This document shows positions 30,542 through 41,969 of a stretch of 64,000 bases of DNA, piece by piece. Each line of letters begins with the position of its first letter. Positions within the stretch are counted from its first letter, which is position 1. Both the position numbers and the translations under genes were made by a program. Origin of the DNA: Phaeosaccion multiseriatum (Eukaryota; Ochrophyta, other classes); the NCBI GenBank assembly GCA_965112735.1, contig OZ218958.1, forward strand, positions 3,100,001 to 3,164,000, written 5' to 3'. Under the pieces are notes generated by a model. It had not been told where the DNA came from and ran no database searches. It was given only the letters and a program-made list of their open reading frames with translations.

Positions 30542-33500
30542 GCTCGCTACTGCGGCAGGCGGTGGGCACGAGGGCGGCAAACGCGGACCTCGAGCAGCAC
30601 CTCTGCGAAGGTGGTGACGACGACGACGACGGGGATGAGCAGGCACACGTCTTTCAGAGCTTGGCCACAAAGGGGCGGTCCCCGACGGAGATGCTGGACA
30701 CCATCACGCCTATCCAGAAGCGGCGTCTGAGCGTCAGTGGCAGTAGCGCCCTGATGCACTTTAACTTGGTGGAGCGGCTCCTGGAGAAGCGCCGGCTCAT
30801 CTTGCTGCTGGACTACGATGGCACACTGACCCCCATTGTGAACGATCCAAGCAAGGTGAGGGAGCGCTGTAGTGTGTATGGTCTCTCGTGTCGAGACTCT
30901 CGTCTCGAGAGGGGAGAACGGACTGCAGGAAGGTGGGGCTTGTCGAGGCTTCTCAGGGAGGGAAGTGCACTTCAGAGGAGAGGAGAGAGAATCGCTCTTC
31001 CTCCCCGTAGTGATATCTCATCCTCTCCCTCCGCCCCCACCCTCGTGCCCCACCCACCCCTCACCCCTGCCTCCCCCCGGAACCCCACTCTGGCCGTCCT
31101 CTTCCTCCCTCCACCCCCCCCGACGCCCCCTATTGTACCCCACTTAGGCTGTGCTCTCCGACGACATGAGGAGCATCATTCAGCAACTTGCAAGGCACTT
31201 CACCACGGGGGTGGTGAGCGGGAGGAGTCTGGCCAAGATTAGGAACTTCGTAGGTGTCGATGGCATCTTCTATGCCGGCAGGTGGGGTGGGTAGTAAGGC
31301 AAAGGGTTGGTGGATGGAGGATGGCTCGGGAAGGAGCGGAAAGGAGAGGAGGCAAGAGGGATGGACAAGAGGATGAATGTCATCTATTGAGGCTCGGAAC
31401 GAGCTTGGTGAGGATGGAGCTGACCTCCATTTCGCTCTCGCCTTCTCCTCTTGGCGATGCCACTGCTGCTCGCGCCCCACCTCCCCTCCCTGCCCTCTTG
31501 GACTGCTCCGCACTTCACATGTGTCGATCCCTCCCCTCCGAATACCCACCATGTCAGCCACGGCTTTGACATTCTCACACCGCCTATTGAGCGGCGCTCC
31601 AGCAAGGTTGTGTCCGCAGAGCTGGAGGACGGCTCGCTGAGATTCGAGGTGAGACATACAGGCAACAGCAGGGGGAGGAGCAGGATGAGCAGCGGAGGGG
31701 GCGGGGGAGGAGATGCAATGGGAAAGGAAATCGTTGCATGCGTTGTGTGTGCGTGTGTGTGTGTTTTTTTGTCGTTGTGTGTGCTTGGCAGTGCTTTACT
31801 GGTGAAAAGAGGGAAGAACGTTTGGTTCCTCCTCCTGCTCCTGCCTGCTCCTGCTCCTGCTACTGCTGTTGGTGTACGAAATCGAGGATATTCATTCCAC
31901 CCAAGAGCTACGAAACCAAAGACCATATCGAAATGGCACTACACTACCACCCCTCTTCCCTCTGTTGTCCTTTGCTCAGGTGGCGAGTGAGTTCCTCCCC
32001 ATGCTTCAAAAGGTGCGGGAGAGGGCCGAGAGGGAGCTCAAGGCCGTTCCAAACTCGGAGGTTGAAGACAACAAATTCTCCATCAGCATGTGAGTGAGGG
32101 AGTGAGGGAGTGAGGGAGTGAGTGTGACTAGGGGAAATAGTACCACCACGGGGGGGGGAGGTGCTTAGATAGACCTGTGAGGTGTAGCACGCCACATTGT
32201 CGTGTGTGAATGCAAGTCTGAATATTGAGTCTCCTTGTCGACTCCGACTTCTGAATCTGTCTATCGACACGATCGACACTCAAAATCGACACGATCGACA
32301 CTAAAATCGTCGACTCAGGGCCTTGAAATGACAAGCTTCTCCCCCGCTCGTGACTGTCTTGTCTACCTACCCCCCACCCCGCCCATACCCGCACCCACAC
32401 CCCTTCACACACACCCATCCACCCATCAACACACACACACGCACACACACACGCACTCACACAAACACACACGCGTGCTTATGCCATGTGCTTGCTCATC
32501 GTCCTAGACACTACCGCAACTGCCTGCGCTCCGACTTGCCAGCGGTGGAGAAGATAGCGCAGGATATCCTCACAGAGCACGATGGACTTCGGCTCAAGAG
32601 GGGCAAGGAGGTGTTAGAGTTGCAGCCGGACTTTGACTGGAACAAGGGAAGGGCGGTGGTGTGGCTGTTGGACATGCTGGGCCTCACCAAGGCGAGGAAG
32701 AAGAGGCCGAGGGCACAGGGGGAGGAAGGAGAGGAAGGGGAGGGAGGGGCACAGGGGGAGGAAGGAGAGGAGGGGCAGGGCAAGGAAGGGGAGGAGGGGG
32801 AGGGGGAGGGGGACAGAGGGGAGGGGGAGGGGGACGGGGAATGGGAGGCTGGTGGGGGGGAGGGAAGGGGGAGTTACGATGCAGCGTTAGCGCCACTCGT
32901 AGAGGTGGAGGTATTAGACCCGTTTGGAGAGTCCGTGCGAATAGACGAAGGCGGGCGCTGGGAGCAGGGGGGGCGGGGAGGGCAGGGGGGAGGGGCGGAG
33001 AACGACATGTCGGTGTTCACCATCTTTATTGGTGACGACAAGACGGATGAAGACGCTTTTCAGGTGTTTGGGCCCGAGGGGGATGATCAGCCCGGTATAG
33101 GTGAGAGAGACATGAGGAGGGAGACACGCGTGCACACTTGTGTACACTTGGGGGCTCACTTTTGGGAGGGGTGTAAGGGAAGGGGTATGCATACCCTCGT
33201 CCTTCCCCTTCCTTCCATCCTTCTTTCCTTGCTGCTTGCTTGCTTCCTTCCTTCCTTCCTTCCTTCCTTCCTTCCTTCCTTCCTTCCTTCCTTCCTTCCT
33301 TCTGTCCTTCCTTCCTTCGCTATGTGCCGTTCAATACTCACTCCTAGGAAGTGTAGCTGTTGTACCCCTCCGCTCCCTCCTCCTGGCCCGGACTGCTGAA
33401 CCTAATGATCCCCCCTGCCTCTGTCTCTCTCTCCTTCACCCTCTCTTCTCTTTCACGTCTATCTCTCCGTTCCTCTCTCCCCTGTCTCCCACTCTCCTCC

Positions 33501-33934
33501 TTCCCCCCCCCTCTCTCCGTCACCCTCCCCCCGCCCCCCCCCTTCTCTCTCCCCTTCCCTCCCCCTCTCCCTCACCCTCTCCCCCCCTCCCTCTGATAGG
33601 AATCCTGGTGAGTGACAGCGCCCGAGACACGCACGCCACCTTCACACTACAAGACCCATCGGAGGTTGCCCAGTTCCTCAGTAAGCTAGTGGAAGTGGGC
33701 AAGGAGAAGGGACTGCGACCCTCGGACGTGAAGATGACCGACGATGAAGAGATGCGAGAGCAGGAGGTCTTGTCCAACTCGAAGAAGATAGGCACCTTCC
33801 ATCTGAGGATGAGCGTTTCGTGCACAAAGCTGGATGTAGGGGGGGAGGACGGCGATGGTGATGGTGAGGGTGATAGTGATGGTGATGGCGGTGCACCAGA
33901 TGGAAGAGAGGCGAGGCAGTATTCCTCAGCTTGA
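30538..33934 (+). CDS. Trehalose-6-phosphate phosphatase
   Basis: Six exons: 30538-30855, 31148-31281, 31558-31648, 31980-32089, 32508-33100, 33600-33934 (526 residues, phases consistent). It is a HAD-superfamily enzyme that removes phosphate from trehalose 6-phosphate. Motif I is LLLDYDGTLTPIV near residue 92, motif II VSGR near 130, YAGSHGFDI spans the exon 2/3 join, GKEVLELQPDFDWNKG lies in exon 5, and motif IV GDDKTDEDAF is near 390. A Gly/Glu-rich insertion of about 60 residues interrupts exon 5. The C-terminus is acidic and variable. There is no trehalose-phosphate synthase domain, so this is a stand-alone phosphatase. Introns hold GT, CTTC and CA repeats. Confidence 0.92.
32270..32316. 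repeat. Short tandem repeat of atcgacacgatcgacact type
   Basis: Two near-identical copies of about 22 bp sit in tandem in the fourth intron of the TPP gene, each with an internal cgatcg palindrome. Confidence 0.7.
33233..33316. repeat. (CTTC)n tract
   Basis: Tetranucleotide run in the last TPP intron. Confidence 0.85.
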
Positions 33935-34977
33935 CAGGACCTACAACACCTGGCCAGGGAGGGAGAGATGGATGGATGGAGGGAGGGAGAGAGGGGTGGA
34001 GGGGTGGAGGGAGGGGGGAGAGAGAGCTTTGTCCATCACCCCCAGCCTATCCAAGCGCCCTGCCTGGGAGAGCGGTGCCCTCTTCCAATGAAGTCGATCC
34101 CTCTCAATATAGCAGTAGGCTATATATATATCACATACAATAGAGGCCCAATCATACTTCGAAGTACAATAGAGAGGCCAAAGCGTTGCGTGTGGAAGGG
34201 AGAATCAAGGCCGGTGGGCAGAGAGCGTTGTTCTCCAAGCCGGCGCGAGACGAGAGACAAAAAAGGCAGGCCTCATCTCCTGTCCAAGGTAAGAGGAAGG
34301 AAGGAACGGCCAGGGTCAGGGTCAGGGTCAGGGTCAGGGTCGGGTGGCGGGATCTCGTGCCTGGTGGAGAAGAGAACTTTCCCGTGGATCTTTCCCGTGG
34401 AACTTTCCGCAGGCCTCTGGAGGACTTCTTTGCGCCCAAGCTAGGGCCTTCAGAAGCCCACTCTGTGGCGCCACTCTGGAAGGCGTTCTTTCCCACCAGG
34501 AACGAAACGTCCGGAGGGGGGGGGGGCTCCTCTGATGAGAGGATCGTGTCGTCAGTCAACGAGCGGCACGGGCAACGCACTCAGCGGAGAGAGAGAGAGA
34601 GAGAGAGGAGTAGTATGATGTGGTACCAGAAAAGGGGGCGAGGGAGAGAGATGGAAGGAAGTTATCAGGTTCATTTTAAGTTAAGAAATACATGCTGTGA
34701 GTAATAAGTAAGTTGGCAGTAAGACCTAGCAACGCAACGTCCATCGTATAGTTACACCGTTTGTTGCCATGGCAGGCTTGTTTGTTCGCTTGGCTCTCAC
34801 CAGGATCACACAGCCTTTAGCCCTTCCAATACGGCCCCGCGCTGGACACTCCGAGGAGACACACTCTCACCCCAACCACCCAGTGCCATCGCTTTCCCTC
34901 CTCCCTTTGTCTCGCTGATGCCCCACAGACATAATCAAATTCAAAGTCAAATCAATTCAAAACAAAAAAAAATCAAA
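33935..34977. other. Intergenic region between the convergent TPP and ankyrin genes
   Basis: 1.04 kb. It includes a GGAGGGA-rich stretch right after the TPP stop and a five-unit (AGGGTC)n minisatellite at about 34310-34342. An open + frame spans 34186-34704 but has no recognisable domain and poor composition. The AT-rich end near 34925-34980 may hold the ankyrin gene terminator. Confidence 0.4.
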
Positions 34978-35724
34978 TCAAGGCAGCACGGGCGGGAAGA
35001 CGAGCTCCCCACTACCCGGTGTCTTGGCCATCGTGAGTGGAGTGATGCCGTCCTTAGAGAGAGCGTTGAGATTGGCCCCTGCCTCAATCAGTAGCTTCGA
35101 CACTCCTGTGAAGCCGTATCCAGAGGCCACGTGCAATGGCGTGTACCCGTTGGTGGTACTGGGAGAGCCGTCCACGGCCGCGCCATTTGTGAGCAGCATG
35201 CCCACCAAGTCTGTGCTCCCTAGCTGGCAGGCAAGGTAGAGGGCTGTGTAGGTACCACAGGCTATTGCATCTGGAGAGGCACCCTTCCGTAAGAGCAATG
35301 TCCCAATGTCCGATCTCCCATACAAACACGTCAAGACGAGGAGAGTGAGGCGGTTCCGTGTCAAAGGCTCGTCAAGGGCCGCCTTCCCTCCCTTGATGAC
35401 CACCGCCTTAATTTTTTCCTCCGCGTCCGCCTCCGTTCCCCCTCCCTCGATGACCGCAACAATACCTTCTATCAGGGCGGCCTTCGTGGTGCTTGCCTTC
35501 GCCCCTGCCCCCCCACCCGCTTCACCGCTTCCCTCTTCCCCAACCTCCCCTGATCCTGCTCCCGCCTTGCCCTCCGCACCGCTGCTTTTCCTAATAATAC
35601 CACTACCGTTGCTGCCGCCACTGCTCCCGCTCACCGCCGTCCCTGCAGATCTTGCCTCTTCCACGCCTCTGCCCCGCTTTGCTCCACCCCGCCGCTGTGT
35701 CTGCTGTGCTTGCTGTGGCTCCAT
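34978..35724 (-). CDS. Small ankyrin-repeat protein
   Basis: Intronless 248-codon ORF from the ATG at 35724. The first 85 residues are Gln, Gly and Ala rich and probably disordered. Residues about 115-240 contain three to four ankyrin repeats with standard TALYLACQLG..DLV..LL..GA and TPLHVASGYGF..V.KLLIEAGAN signatures, unlike the divergent arrays at the left end. A protein-interaction role is inferred; no partner is suggested by the neighbours. Confidence 0.8.
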   Translation of the reverse strand: MEPQQAQQTQRRGGAKRGRGVEEARSAGTAVSGSSGGSNGSGIIRKSSGAEGKAGAGSGEVGEEGSGEAGGGAGAKASTTKAALIEGIVAVIEGGGTEADAEEKIKAVVIKGGKAALDEPLTRNRLTLLVLTCLYGRSDIGTLLLRKGASPDAIACGTYTALYLACQLGSTDLVGMLLTNGAAVDGSPSTTNGYTPLHVASGYGFTGVSKLLIEAGANLNALSKDGITPLTMAKTPGSGELVFPPVLP

Positions 35725-36462
35725 CCTGGCCTTCCCCGCCCGTCCCCCGGACAGGGGACAGACGCTCCGCTACAGACGCGAACGAATATCACAGCTGGTG
35801 CTACTGGAGCTCGGGTATCTCCCTTCCCCTTTCTTGTCCTTCCTCTGAAAGACGCGGTTGCAGTATACGTTACCGCTGTGTGGTCGACTCCTCCTGCTTC
35901 CGCCTGCCTGCGTCCGAAGAGCTGGTGAGGACAGAAGGGGGAAAGGAGCGCGAGAGCAAGAAGCAGCAGAAGCAAACTCGAGAAAGGGTTTCCCCACTCC
36001 AGCGATCCTCCAGCGATTCTTACGTAAGGGTCAGTTTCAGTTCCAGATATTGCCCCCTCGATTTGAATGCCTTTTGATCTCCTTTCCCTTGTTAGATGCT
36101 TTAGAAGCGTTGTGCTGCGTCAACAGAGCGAAGGTAGGAGATGACGGGCTCGCTGTGTCCCTTCTAATTGTGAGGGAAAGAACTGCGGGAAAGGGCGGAT
36201 GGGGAAATTGGACAAATGGGCCAGCAAGGCTTTGCGCCTTTTTACTTCATCCTCACCCAACGGATATCCCCAACGCCTACCTTATCGTCGCTAAATGGCC
36301 TTTGACGTCCCGTCTAGCTCGTTCGACACCCCAACCTCCCTCTCGCAGGAACATCGAAGTCTTCTTCTTTTCACTGATCCCCCGTTCTTGCCGCTCTCCC
36401 CCCCTTCGCCTCTCCTGCTTGCTCTCTCTCCCCCAACTTGCTCGTACCTGTCACCCTTCAGA
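35725..36462. promoter_or_regulatory. Divergent region between the ankyrin and MAGE/NSE3 genes
   Basis: 738 bp between the two ATGs. Some + frames are open but show no domain. The proximal 100 bp before 36463 is pyrimidine rich. Probably holds both promoters. Confidence 0.35.
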
Positions 36463-39231
36463 ATGGTGCGTCGCTCCTCACGAGCAGCTTCCTCCCAGGA
36501 AGAGGATGTCGAGGAGGAGGTCGCCTACATGAAGGACGAGATGCAAGACGATGAGGAGAGCGAGGAAAGACCGGGACGCGGGAAGGGAAAGGGAAAGGCT
36601 AAGAAGCGCCCCCGACAAGACTACGGAGGAGAGGAGGAGGCAAGGAGCAGCAGAGGGAGGCGAGGTTCACACCGTGGAGGAGGGGAAAGCGACGACGAAG
36701 GAGAAGGGGAAGAAGAAGAAGATCAAAAACCCGGCCGAGGAAGAGGCGGAAGGCTCGGAGGTGAGGAGGAGGAGGAAGCCGACGGCGAGGAGTCCTTCTC
36801 GTTTACCCAAGAGGCGGAGGAGGGCTGGGTGGCCAGTCAGACTGTGTCGGGCATGGTCAAGGAGAAGGACAAGGCCAAGGCCACCAAGCTCACCGCAGAG
36901 ATCAGAGAGGACCTCGTGAGCCGCGCATGTCGCTTCCTCCTGTTCAAGGGGTCTCGCCAGGAGCCCATCAAGCGAACGGTGCGTTCGTTTTGGTTCGTTC
37001 GGTCGTTGTATATATGTCGGAAAGGTGTGCTTGCGTGTTTTGTGTTGCTTGCGTGACAGGGCTTGTGCACAAGGGATGCCCGTATGCCCGTATTGCACGG
37101 GGAACAAAGGCTCTGAAAGCGGCAAGCGGGGGTCGATTCAAATCGATGTTGACCTCGAGTGCCCCCCCCCCCCATCTTCTCCCTTCATCCTCCCTGTCTC
37201 CCACCCCCTTCTCACTCCCCTCTCCCTGCCTTCCTCCCTCCCTCCCTCCGGTTTCTCCCCTCCTCTCCTCCACCCTCCCCCTCTCCATCCCACCCCCCAC
37301 CACCCCCCCCTCCGTCTCCCCCTCTCCAGGACCTGATGAACGAGGTGATCAAGAAGGGCGGCGGCAGCGCTGTCCACACCAACATCATCTTGGCCATGGC
37401 CGATCAGCGCCTCGAAGACACCTTCGGCTTCAAGCTCAGGGACGTGCCCGAGCCCCTTGCCAAGAAGAACAAGTTCCCCGCCACGCTCAAGGACTCCTTG
37501 TAAGTGCTTGGGCCCGGGCTGAAGGGGTGGGGTCTGGGAGTGCTTCTGCTTAGGCTTGGGCTTATCTTGGGGTTCGTTGTCGAACCCTTTTTTGGGTTCG
37601 ATGCTCACATAAAACTGAACCCTGAAATCTGCTTGGGTCAGGTTTTGGGGTGAGGCTAGACTTTTGGCCAAGTGGGGTCGGTCGGGATTCGAGTGAAGCT
37701 TTGGCTTAGGCTTAAGCTCGATTCTGAAGGACTCCTTGTGATAGAGTGGGGCGAGTGCGGAGGGGAGTAGGCGCGAGGCAGGCAGGCAGGCAGGCAGGCA
37801 TGTTGGTTCTCTTCCTTGTCCCTCTCTCTTCTCTATGTCTATCCTCCTCATGGAATCATGTCCCAATTTGAGTCTCCTTCTCCTGAGCCCCACCTCTTGC
37901 AAGCCCCATCCACCAACCCATTGACATAGTACACCCACCCGCCCATTGACATATTCATGCACCCACCCACCCAAACGCCTCTAGTTGAGCCTAACCCCAC
38001 TGCCGCCCGTTTACACCCCTCCTCCTACCCCCCCCCCCCCCCCTCGACGCCACAGCTGGTTGGTCAACACCATCAAGAACGAGCGTAACATCAAGGCCAT
38101 CAACAGCAACCCCACCGCCCCTCACCGCGGCCTCCTGCTCATCGTGCTGACGCTCGTCTACTGCGCAAAGGGCAAGACCCTCGGCGACGAGGCGCTGTAC
38201 CGGGCCCTGCATAGAGTCGACCCTCGCGTGCCCGACTCGGCGCCTGAGAAGGGCAGGAAGGCGACCAGCAGGTGAAGGGGACATGGTGGAGTTGGAGTTG
38301 GAGTTTGGGGTGGGGTGGCATGGTGTGGTGTGGTGTGGTGTGGTGTGGTGTGGTGTATCACCAACTGGCGTGGTATGGTGTGGTGTGGTGTGACAGGTGT
38401 GGCAGGTGCTCTCAAGTGTTTGAAGTCATTTTTCATTTTCGAGTTCGTCATTTCCGTCACACCACATACTGTTCCTGGCATTAACGCACTGACTTAGGCC
38501 TGTGGAGCGAGGGCAGTAGACTCACCCCCCCCCCCCCCTTCTCTTGCCCATATGCCTCCCCTCTCGCCCCCGTATGCATACATATGCCCCCCTGTGCATA
38601 TATATATACTGTCCGTCCCTCTTGCCCATATGCCTCCTTCGTGGCCTCAAACAGACGCGACCTGGTGGAGGGCCTGGGGGACGTGTCTGAGCTTCTCACT
38701 CTCTTCGTCAAGCAACAGTACCTCTTCAAGAGGGAGGTGGAGGTGAGGCAGCAGAAAGCCTCGCTTGCTTTCTCTCTCTTGTCTCTCCCTCTTCGCTTTC
38801 CTCTTTTCTCTCTCCCCTCTCTCCCTCTCTTGCTGGATGTATTGCCTTTGGTGACCTTCCGCCCTTGCCATTCACACCTTCTCCGTCCCTCCGTCCCTCC
38901 GTCCTTGCTACTTGCCACCCATTCACCCCGCCTCCTCCCATCCCTTGTTCCTCTCCTTTCCCCTCCCACCCCCTTCCTCCCTTCCCCTCTCTCCCACCCT
39001 CCCCTCTCCTCGTCCTGACACCTCTCACAGCAAAACCCCGGCGCCGCAGCCTTTTCCAACCGCAAGGTGTACGTGTACACATGGGGCCCGAGAGCCTTTT
39101 TGGAGATTGGTCGCCTCCAGATCCGATCCTTCATATCTCGCGTCACCGGCCTGCCGCTCGACCCCGCCGATGAGAGCGAGGACGAGGGTGAGTTGGTGGA
39201 GGAGGAGGACGAGGACGAAGAGGAGGAGTGA
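36463..39231 (+). CDS. MAGE-domain protein, NSE3-like subunit of SMC5-6
   Basis: Five exons: 36463-36978, 37330-37499, 38056-38271, 38655-38742, 39031-39231 (396 residues, phases consistent). The N-terminal 130 residues are charged and low complexity. The MAGE homology domain begins near ISREDLVSRACRFLLFKGSRQ.PIKR and continues with LMNEVIKKGG, RLEDTFGFKLRDVP, GLLLIVLTLVYCAKGKTLGDEALYRALHRV, LFVKQQYLFKREVE, then VYVYTWGPRAFLEIG, the winged-helix order of MAGE/NSE3. The acidic C-terminus ends in a Glu/Asp run. NSE3 with NSE1 and NSE4 forms the SMC5-6 subcomplex needed for DNA repair and replication restart. Single MAGE genes outside mammals are usually NSE3, which is the inference here. Confidence 0.85.
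37489..37739 (+). mobile_element. Candidate insertion flanked by a 13-bp direct repeat at a 5' splice site
   Basis: The end of MAGE exon 2 plus the first intron base (aaggactccttgt, 37489-37501) is repeated exactly at 37727-37739. The 225 bp between contain a perfect palindrome tcgaaccc-tttttt-gggttcga near 37584 and several gcttgggctt/gcttaggctt units. This looks like an insertion with a target-site duplication at the donor. No clear terminal inverted repeats are seen. Insertion is inferred. Confidence 0.45.
38355..38367. repeat. Dispersed motif, intronic copy
   Basis: GTATCACCAACTG inside a (GGTGT)n repeat in the third MAGE intron, so the motif is not tied to coding sequence or to CAG repeats. 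Confidence 0.85.
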
Positions 39232-39870
39232 GGGAGAGGAGGGGAAAGAGAGGAGGAGAGAGGGGGTTAAGTGAAGGAGAGAGAAGAGGACAGAAGAAGA
39301 GAAGGGTTGAGTAAAGGAGGGGTGCAGCTCTCCGTCTCTCTCTGTAGCTCCGCCTTGCACAAGAGAGCAGCGCTGCGCTTATCGATCGGCGATGAAATCG
39401 GACTCGTCTGGTACCATCGACCGAAGAACGCAGCGAATGCGGCGGGTAGGCGGGTAGGTGGGAGGGGGGAGGGAGGAAGTTGGCTGAGGAAGTGGGCTGG
39501 CAACGAGGTTCGTGCTGCTGAGGAAGATGAGGAAGGCTAGAGAGGGAGTGGGGCAAAGGCAAGGGAAGGTGTGGCGAAGGTGGCAGGAGGACGTCCTCGA
39601 CGCTAAGAAGAATAGACAAAACAGTCTTTCAACTGTCTAAGATATAACACGTTCATTCTCTTCCAATTTCTCAATATTCTCCGTTCCTACTGTGATTTCG
39701 CGGTTGAGCGGCACTTTTGACGCCCCGTGAATTTTTTATGACGCCAAATGACGATTACTTTGACGACGTTTGACGACTTTTTGAACTTTTTGAACCCCTT
39801 TTTTACCCACTTTAAAGCCCTATTTGACGCACTTTGACGCCCTTTGAAGCCGTCATCTGGCAGCATCGGC
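39232..39870. other. Intergenic region with a degenerate TTTGACG repeat
   Basis: After the MAGE gene a purine-rich stretch is followed by a + frame with no domain (39271-39540). From about 39712 to 39852 a degenerate unit of the type (c/a)tttgacgcc recurs roughly ten times with spacers (tttgacgcc, tatgacgcc, aatgacgat, tttgacgac, tttgaagcc), running into the TCG/TCC repeat. Confidence 0.55.
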
Positions 39871-40862
39871 TCGTCGTCGTCGTCGTCGTCCTCCTCCTCC
39901 TCCTCCTCCTCCTCCTCCTCCTCCTCCTCCTCCTCCTCCTCCTCCTCCTCCTCCTCCTCCTCCTCCTCCTCCTCCTCCTCCTCCTCCTCCTCCTCCTCCT
40001 CCTCCTCCTCCTCCTCCTCCTCCTCCTCCTCCTCCTCCTCCTCCTCCTCCTCCTCCTCCTCCTCCTCCTCCTCCTCCTCCTCCTCCTCCTCCTCCTCCTC
40101 CTCCTCCTCCTCCTCCTCCTCCTCCTCCTCCTCCTCCTCCTCCTCCTCCTCCTCCTCCTCCTCCTCCTCCTCCTCCTCCTCCTCCTCCTCCTCCTCCTCC
40201 TCCTCCTCCTCCTCCTCCTCCTCCTCCTCCTCCTCCTCCTCCTCCTCCTCCTCCTCCTCCTCCTCCTCCTCCTCCTCCTCCTCCTCCTCCTCCTCCTCCT
40301 CCTCCTCCTCCTCCTCCTCCTCCTCCTCCTCCTCCTCCTCCTCCTCCTCCTCCTCCTCCTCCTCCTCCTCCTCCTCCTCCTCCTCCTCCTCCTCCTCCTC
40401 CTCCTCCTCCTCCTCCTCCTCCTCCTCCTCCTCCTCCTCCTCCTCCTCCTCCTCCTCCTCCTCCTCCTCCTCCTCCTCCTCCTCCTCCTCCTCCTCCTCC
40501 TCCTCCTCCTCCTCCTCCTCCTCCTCCTCCTCCTCCTCCTCCTCCTCCTCCTCCTCCTCCTCCTCCTCCTCCTCCTCCTCCTCCTCCTCCTCCTCCTCCT
40601 CCTCCTCCTCCTCCTCCTCCTCCTCCTCCTCCTCCTCCTCCTCCTCCTCCTCCTCCTCCTCCTCCTCCTCCTCCTCCTCCTCCTCCTCCTCCTCCTCCTC
40701 CTCCTCCTCCTCCTCCTCCTCCTCCTCCTCCTCCTCCTCCTCCTCCTCCTCCTCCTCCTCCTCCTCCTCCTCCTCCTCCTCCTCCTCCTCCTCCTCCTCC
40801 TCCTCCTCCTCCTCCTCCTCCTCCTCCTCCTCCTCCTCCTCATCCTCCTCATCCTCCTCCTC
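39871..40862. repeat. Very long perfect (TCC)n tract
   Basis: (TCG)6 at 39871-39888 passes into an uninterrupted (TCC)n from 39889 to about 40840 (about 317 units), with two CAT interruptions at the right end before 40862. One strand is all pyrimidine, the other all purine (GGA). Poly-Leu, poly-Ser and poly-Arg frames across it are artefacts. This size may be limited by assembly. Confidence 0.97.
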
Positions 40863-41069
40863 GAGCGACTAATCTTATCCATGACTTGACACATATATGA
40901 AACCTAAGACCACCTTTTAGCTTGCTTCCCATGCTCCACTGGATTCATAGCTGGAAAGCAGAGGGACAATGCCCTTTTCCGTTGTGGCTGTGAGATGCAT
41001 ACTCACATAGCTACTACCGTCCGCCGTCGGTTGCTTCCACAAAATACCGCCATAACCACAGCAGCAACC

Positions 41070-41412
41070 AACGCATCCCATCCATGTGGATCTGCAGGCC
41101 GATGACCATGGAAGGGGAGGGTGGGCCGAGGGACAGGAGCCCGGGTACGACAGCAGCGAGGAGGCCGCCGGCACCACTACCCCCTCGCCACCCCGACGAG
41201 CAGCTGAGGCTGTTGCCCTTTCCGACTCCGGCATCATCAGCGCCAATGGGAGCGGCGACGAGGGCGACAGCAAGCGAGCATCTCCGCCAAAGAAGCAGGG
41301 TGCGGGCGTGGGCGGCTCGTCTGCTCCTGCTGGCCCCCACTCGCTGCAGGAGCTCGAGCTACCTCAAATCGATATCGATACCTTCGATATCGATACCTTC
41401 AATTATTATTAA
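41070..41412 (+). CDS. Possible gene fragment, Ser/Pro/Gly-rich
   Basis: A + frame beginning near HVDLQADDHGRGG and ending at TAA 41410-41412 has hydrophilic, coding-like composition (PGYDSSEEAAG, SDSGIISANGSGDEGDSKRASPPKK) and ends in two copies of gatatcgataccttc read as DIDTF. No start or family is recognised. It lies next to the retroelement and may be the tail of a gene or a pseudogene. Confidence 0.25.
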
Positions 41413-41701
41413 TTACTTCGAAGTATTATACTGAAACAGGTGTGAGTGTGGAGACGACGTTGCGGCCCTCCTCCCTAGCTCGCATTGAGCGGTGGGACCG
41501 TATAGCCTCTTGACGGCGATGGAGGGGGCTGCAGCAGGGTTTCGACCTATTGGCCAAGAGTTGGAGGCCTCGTGTTATGTCTGGTTTAATAGTTGCTTAA
41601 CTTAATCAAATTATATGTCTTCCTGAGACACAATAGAGGCAGACTAAGGACCATTTCAATCTAGTTAGGTCCACTGAAGAAAAAGAGGACGAATGTAAAA
41701 G

Positions 41702-41924
41702 CGACCTAAGCCGCTTAGACAAGTGGTAACCCTTGATATATTATACGGGATGGAACCCGTTTGCAAGCCCTGCTGCTAGGCTCTCCTTATACCAAGATCA
41801 CCGTTCTGACGTCCTCCTCCACTCAGAATCTACGTAATATAGGACACACCGACCATTGACTTATGGTCCTTCTCACTCTGAGGCCTTCCAACATCCCCAA
41901 TGCCTATCCCGTAACCTTCCAACA
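41702..41924 (-). repeat. 3' LTR, segment identical to the 5' copy
   Basis: Exact 223-bp match to 47013-47235. The LTR probably continues leftwards beyond 41702, because the shared part ends where the 5' copy is truncated. A partial repeat of ggataggcattggggatgtt overlaps the polypurine tract. Confidence 0.9.
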
Positions 41925-41969
41925 TCCCCAATGCCTATCCCGTCTCTGCGACCACCACCACCGCAAGGT

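Noticed and set aside
38315-38400. Coding potential in the (GGTGT)n stretch (Trp-Cys-Gly-Val frames)
   Set aside because: It lies inside a well-defined MAGE intron and is pure repeat.
39812-40894. Poly-Leu, poly-Ser and poly-Arg reading frames of 340-360 codons
   Set aside because: They are the three translations of the (TCC)n tract and carry no other sequence.
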